DNA from: Methanobacteriota archaeon
GTDB taxonomy: Archaea > Methanobacteriota > Methanobacteria > Methanobacteriales > Methanobacteriaceae
Assembly (NCBI GenBank): GCA_023434825.1
Contig: JAEYSH010000043.1
Coordinates: forward strand, 1 to 34,175
Direction: 5' to 3'
Length of the DNA stretch: 34,175 nt
Below the pieces are notes generated by a model that was not told where the DNA came from, made no database searches, and saw only the letters and a program-made list of their open reading frames with translations. Below are positions 31,670 to 34,175 of this stretch, piece by piece (position 1 is the stretch's first letter; each line of letters begins with the position of its first letter). The translations under genes and the position numbers were made by a program.

Positions 31670-32026
31670 ATGGCTAATGAGAAAAACCAGGGCGGAGCTT
31701 TAGGAAAAGGGCTTGATGCTTTAATAAGTAAAAAGTACGTTGCCGAAGAAGATTCTCAAACGGATTTCCCAGATGAAAAGTTTGATGAAATAGAAGCAGC
31801 TAATAAAGCAATGCTTTTAAATGAAGAAATTGTTGAAGGAATCCTTATTGAAATTAAGAAAAATCCACGTATATCTTTATGGTCTGCAAAATCTGCAGCA
31901 GTTTTAAGATACTTACGTAAAACTGAGCCTGAATTTAGTATATCAAATGAAGCTTCTATTTTAATTGAAGAAGCAGTAAAAGAAAAATATCCTGAAATTT
32001 GGGCTTTATTTGAAGAACATCTTTAA
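31670..32026 (+). CDS. Small partner of ParA-like ATPase with ParB-like N-terminal peptide
   Basis: 118 residues, start immediately after parA with GGAGG just upstream. Residues 8-20 (GGALGKGLDALIS) copy the N-terminal motif of bacterial ParB (LGKGLDALI), which activates the ParA ATPase. The rest has neither the ParB CTPase domain nor a helix-turn-helix: an acidic linker (30-50), then a compact helical domain (SLWSAKSAAVLRYLRKTEPE and LIEEAVKEKYPEIWALFEEH). I do not recognise that domain. The protein may link the ATPase to something other than a centromere. Confidence 0.75.
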   Translation: MANEKNQGGALGKGLDALISKKYVAEEDSQTDFPDEKFDEIEAANKAMLLNEEIVEGILIEIKKNPRISLWSAKSAAVLRYLRKTEPEFSISNEASILIEEAVKEKYPEIWALFEEHL

Positions 32027-32048
32027 TTTTATATTTTTAAAAATTAAG

Positions 32049-32089
32049 TCCCCAAATAGTAGCATTTTCAAAAAAACTAAATTTGGGGA
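32049..32089 (+). terminator. Hairpin after the parA operon
   Basis: TCCCCAAAT (32049-32057) pairs perfectly with ATTTGGGGA (32081-32089) around a 23-nt loop, 22 bp after the stop. Confidence 0.5.
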
Positions 32090-32105
32090 ACATAAATTTT
32101 TTTTA

Positions 32106-32145
32106 TTGCCAAGAAAACTGAACTTGAAATTTAGTTTTTTGGCAA
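32106..32145. terminator. Second hairpin in the convergent gap
   Basis: TTGCCAA-G-AAAACT (32106-32119) pairs with AGTTTT-TTGGCAA (32133-32145) with one bulged G. Strong stem in a region between convergent genes; it probably stops transcription from one or both sides. Confidence 0.5.
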
Positions 32146-32173
32146 GATTTGAAGATCATTTTATCTTATTCTT

Positions 32174-32315
32174 TATAACTTATAAATAATTAGTTATAAC
32201 TTCAAAGTTACAACTTATAAGTTATAATTTATAATTAAAAACTGATAAGATATAACTTATTAGATATAACATCTAACTTAAAACTAAGAAGATATAAGAT
32301 ATAACTTATAAATAA
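32174..32315. repeat. Cluster of TATAACTTAT-type repeats
   Basis: TATAACTTATAAATAAT occurs exactly twice (32175-32191 and 32300-32316), with further TATAACTT, ACAACTTATAAGTTATAA and ATATAACTTATTAGATATAA variants between, about six half-sites in 140 bp. The same half-site forms the palindrome before parA. It could be a centromere-like binding array for the ParA system or A/T-rich drift. Confidence 0.4.
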
Positions 32316-32321
32316 TCACAA

Positions 32322-33437
32322 TTAAAATAAAGTACTTTGATAGGATTGATTAAGCTTAATAAAGGGCTCTGCACGATTTATAGCAACTCCAAGTCTTTTG
32401 AGCTCTTCTAATTTGTTAATTTTACCGCCATGTTTCCTTATGGTAATTATTCGCTTTGCTGAAATCTTTCCAATACCAGGAACTCTTATTAATTCATCAA
32501 ATGAAGATTCATTTATGTCTACAGGGAACTGATCTCTGTTATTTAAAGCAAAGGAATATTTTGGATCCATATCAGTTTCAATATTCCCATTATTATCAAA
32601 AACAAGCTCATCAAGATTAAATTTATAAGAATTAAGCAAAAAGTCCGCCTGGTAAAGTCTTCCTGATCTTAAAGGATGTGGTTCATCGCGGTATTCTAAA
32701 GGAGTATCTTTAAGGGGGTTAAAGAGACTGTAATAGCTTCTTTTTATTTCATATTTGTCATGAAGCATTTTTGATCTACTTAGAACTTCTTCATCACTTT
32801 CATCATTGGCTCCGACTATAAATTGAGTTGTCTGACCTGAAGGAGCAAGGGCATCATCTTTCTTAGAAAGCCGGTTAATCCATTTCATCCGTCTTAAAAT
32901 ATCAAATTCAAAATTTTTAGTTGAAGATATCTCTTCAAGCCCGTCAGGAGTTGCAGATTCAATATTGATGCTTACCCTATTTGCAAGCTTCATAGCTCTT
33001 TTTATTAAGTCAAATGATGTGCCGGGAATTATTTTAAGGTGGATATAGCCATCATATCCATAATCTCTTAATATTCTGGCCACTTCTATTTCTTTTTCCA
33101 TTGATGAATCAATGTCTTTATCAATCCCTGAACTTAAAAAAAGGCCTTCAACATATCTTTTATTATAATAATTTAAAAAAAGTCTGGAAAGTTCTTGTGG
33201 TTCATATTCATAACGCTCTAATTTACTACTTGAACTATTGATGCAGTATTTACAATCATTAGAACATTTATTGGTCATTAGTACTTTGAATATTGGCAGG
33301 CACTGCCCATTTGGCCCTGTACTATTGTAAACTCCGGGAATTTTCCCTTCAGCGTAAGTTTCAATATTTCCACTTACATAATTACACAGATCATATTTAG
33401 CTGACTCTCCAAGTATTCTGAGTTTTTCTAAATTCAT
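32322..33437 (-). CDS. Radical SAM protein with C-terminal helix-hairpin-helix, DNA modification/repair type
   Basis: 371 residues. The radical SAM cluster is CSNDCKYC (Cys58, Cys62, Cys65). The TIM-barrel core continues to about residue 270 (GLFLSSGIDKDIDSSMEK, IKIIPGTSFDLI, NIESATPDG, FIVGANDESDEE). The C-terminus (about 305-360) has helix-hairpin-helix DNA-binding repeats: FDELIRVPGIGKISAKRIIT and LEELKRLGV. This combination matches the family called putative DNA modification/repair radical SAM protein, often next to a uracil-DNA-glycosylase-like gene; no such neighbour is in the window. The reaction is not known to me. No strong Shine-Dalgarno at the ATG. Confidence 0.85.
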   Translation of the reverse strand: MNLEKLRILGESAKYDLCNYVSGNIETYAEGKIPGVYNSTGPNGQCLPIFKVLMTNKCSNDCKYCINSSSSKLERYEYEPQELSRLFLNYYNKRYVEGLFLSSGIDKDIDSSMEKEIEVARILRDYGYDGYIHLKIIPGTSFDLIKRAMKLANRVSINIESATPDGLEEISSTKNFEFDILRRMKWINRLSKKDDALAPSGQTTQFIVGANDESDEEVLSRSKMLHDKYEIKRSYYSLFNPLKDTPLEYRDEPHPLRSGRLYQADFLLNSYKFNLDELVFDNNGNIETDMDPKYSFALNNRDQFPVDINESSFDELIRVPGIGKISAKRIITIRKHGGKINKLEELKRLGVAINRAEPFIKLNQSYQSTLF

Positions 33438-33865
33438 TGATTTATTTTATCTTCTAGATTATAATTAGATTTTTCCTTTTATAAACTCTGAAAAACAATG
33501 AAAAATTTTAGTTTTTAATGGTTGAAAATAAATTTAAATGAATAAAATAATTTTTTTTATTTATAATTCAAGAGATATCTCTATATTTCCAAAAATAGAC
33601 TAGTTAATATGCCCAATAAATCTATGGAAACAAGTGTTGTCTTGATAAAAATATTGTTAACTTCAGTTTTCATTAAATAAAGCCTTTTTGAATCTAATTT
33701 ATCTAAAATAATAAAGGATAAATGGATTTTCTATTTTGTAAATACTAATCATTATAATAGGGCTTTAAATTAAAAAATAGACAATTAGGCACTGTTTTTT
33801 TGAATTTTAAATCAAAATATTTAAATATCATAAAATTTACAAATAAAGTAATAAATCAACCAAAC
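33438..33865. other. Intergenic region before the last gene
   Basis: 428 bp, A/T-rich. The only signal seen is a TATA-like TTTAAATAT at about 33819-33827, 60-70 bp before the proposed start of the next gene. No RNA gene or ORF recognised. Confidence 0.5.
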
Positions 33866-33889
33866 ATGAAAACACGTGGAGGAGATACA

Positions 33890-34175
33890 ATTAAGCAAAA
33901 ATCTATTTATATTAGCTTATTGGCGTTCTGTATGGTCATAGGCGGACTATTTTTGGCACCTAACCTCAATCAGGATTTATCCAAAGATAGTAGAACTAAT
34001 TTAGTTCAATCGTCATCTGTTGTAGCAACATCAGAAATGCCTTCTGAACAAAAAGTAAATGCTAAATCTAAAGTTAAAAAAAGTGGAATTATCTCTGCAA
34101 GAGGGGAATGTTCATGTAGCTTATTTACCAGTCTTTCAACCATTAGCAAATCTTGGGTAAACTATTGTCCAAAAT
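33890..34175 (+). CDS. Exported cysteine-containing protein, partial (probable AUU start)
   Basis: Open to the window edge. An ATG at 33866 is in frame, but codons 5-7 after it are the Shine-Dalgarno GGAGGAGAT, and ATT at 33890 lies 3 nt behind that site, so ATT is the better start. The product then opens KQKSIYISLLAFCMVIGGLF, a signal peptide or membrane anchor, followed by a Ser/Lys-rich linker and GECSCSLFTSLSTISKSWVN then YCP. The CSC and YCP pattern recalls large exported methanobacterial proteins with pseudomurein-linked or transglutaminase-like domains, but too little is visible to be sure. Confidence 0.7.
   Translation, partial: MKQKSIYISLLAFCMVIGGLFLAPNLNQDLSKDSRTNLVQSSSVVATSEMPSEQKVNAKSKVKKSGIISARGECSCSLFTSLSTISKSWVNYCPK

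Overview
The window looks like chromosome of a methanogenic archaeon of the Methanobacteriales, most likely Methanobacterium or a close relative. The reasons are the strong AT richness, archaeal TATA boxes, archaeal-type ThrRS with an N-terminal editing domain, class I ArgS, a probable methanogenesis marker 12 protein, DUF2098, a tRNA-Val without encoded CCA, and a cysteine-peptidase domain like those of pseudomurein-cleaving viral enzymes. Shine-Dalgarno sites are usually GGAGG or GGTGAT placed 3-10 nt before the start. I ran no database searches; family names come from reading the translations.

Region 1 (1-9693, mostly minus strand) is virus-derived. Read in the direction of transcription it holds: a TFB-like zinc-ribbon/cyclin-fold protein, a small holin-like membrane protein, a coiled-coil protein with a C-terminal membrane anchor (XhlA-like), a probable tail terminator, the major tail (tube) protein, a tail-assembly chaperone with a -1-frame extension, two tandem paralogous helical proteins, a 640-residue tape-measure-like protein ending in a Cys-His-Asp peptidase domain, and an edge-truncated protein that is probably structural. 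Two plus-strand genes (a lipoprotein and a zinc-ribbon membrane protein) sit inside it, each preceded by the same operator-like motif. No terminase, portal, capsid or integrase gene is present to the right, where the head module of a siphovirus would lie; housekeeping genes begin there instead. A regulator + lysis pair + tail order without a head is what a non-contractile (F-type) tailocin would look like. That is the main hypothesis from this window; a decayed provirus is the alternative.

Region 2 (9694-10215) has no gene but holds GC-rich repeats and two hairpins followed by T8, a possible small RNA.

Region 3 (10216-30238) is core metabolism. ilvE, ilvC, ilvN, ilvB and ilvD together cover the shared branched-chain amino acid pathway from pyruvate or 2-oxobutyrate to valine and isoleucine. 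With them are tRNA-Val(UAC), a membrane-anchored Mrr-like nuclease, surE, DUF2098, methanogenesis marker 12, purD, argF, two related TetR regulators, argS (with an unusual insertion), a signal peptidase, an MgtC/DUF4010 membrane protein and thrS.

Region 4 (30274-34175) holds a minimal peptidoglycan-binding-domain protein, an orphan ParA whose partner carries only a ParB-like N-terminal peptide, an AT-rich palindrome cluster, a radical SAM/HhH protein of the DNA-modification/repair type, and the start of an exported cysteine-containing protein. Two genes (second TetR and the last one) appear to start at AUU, each exactly 3 nt after a strong Shine-Dalgarno.
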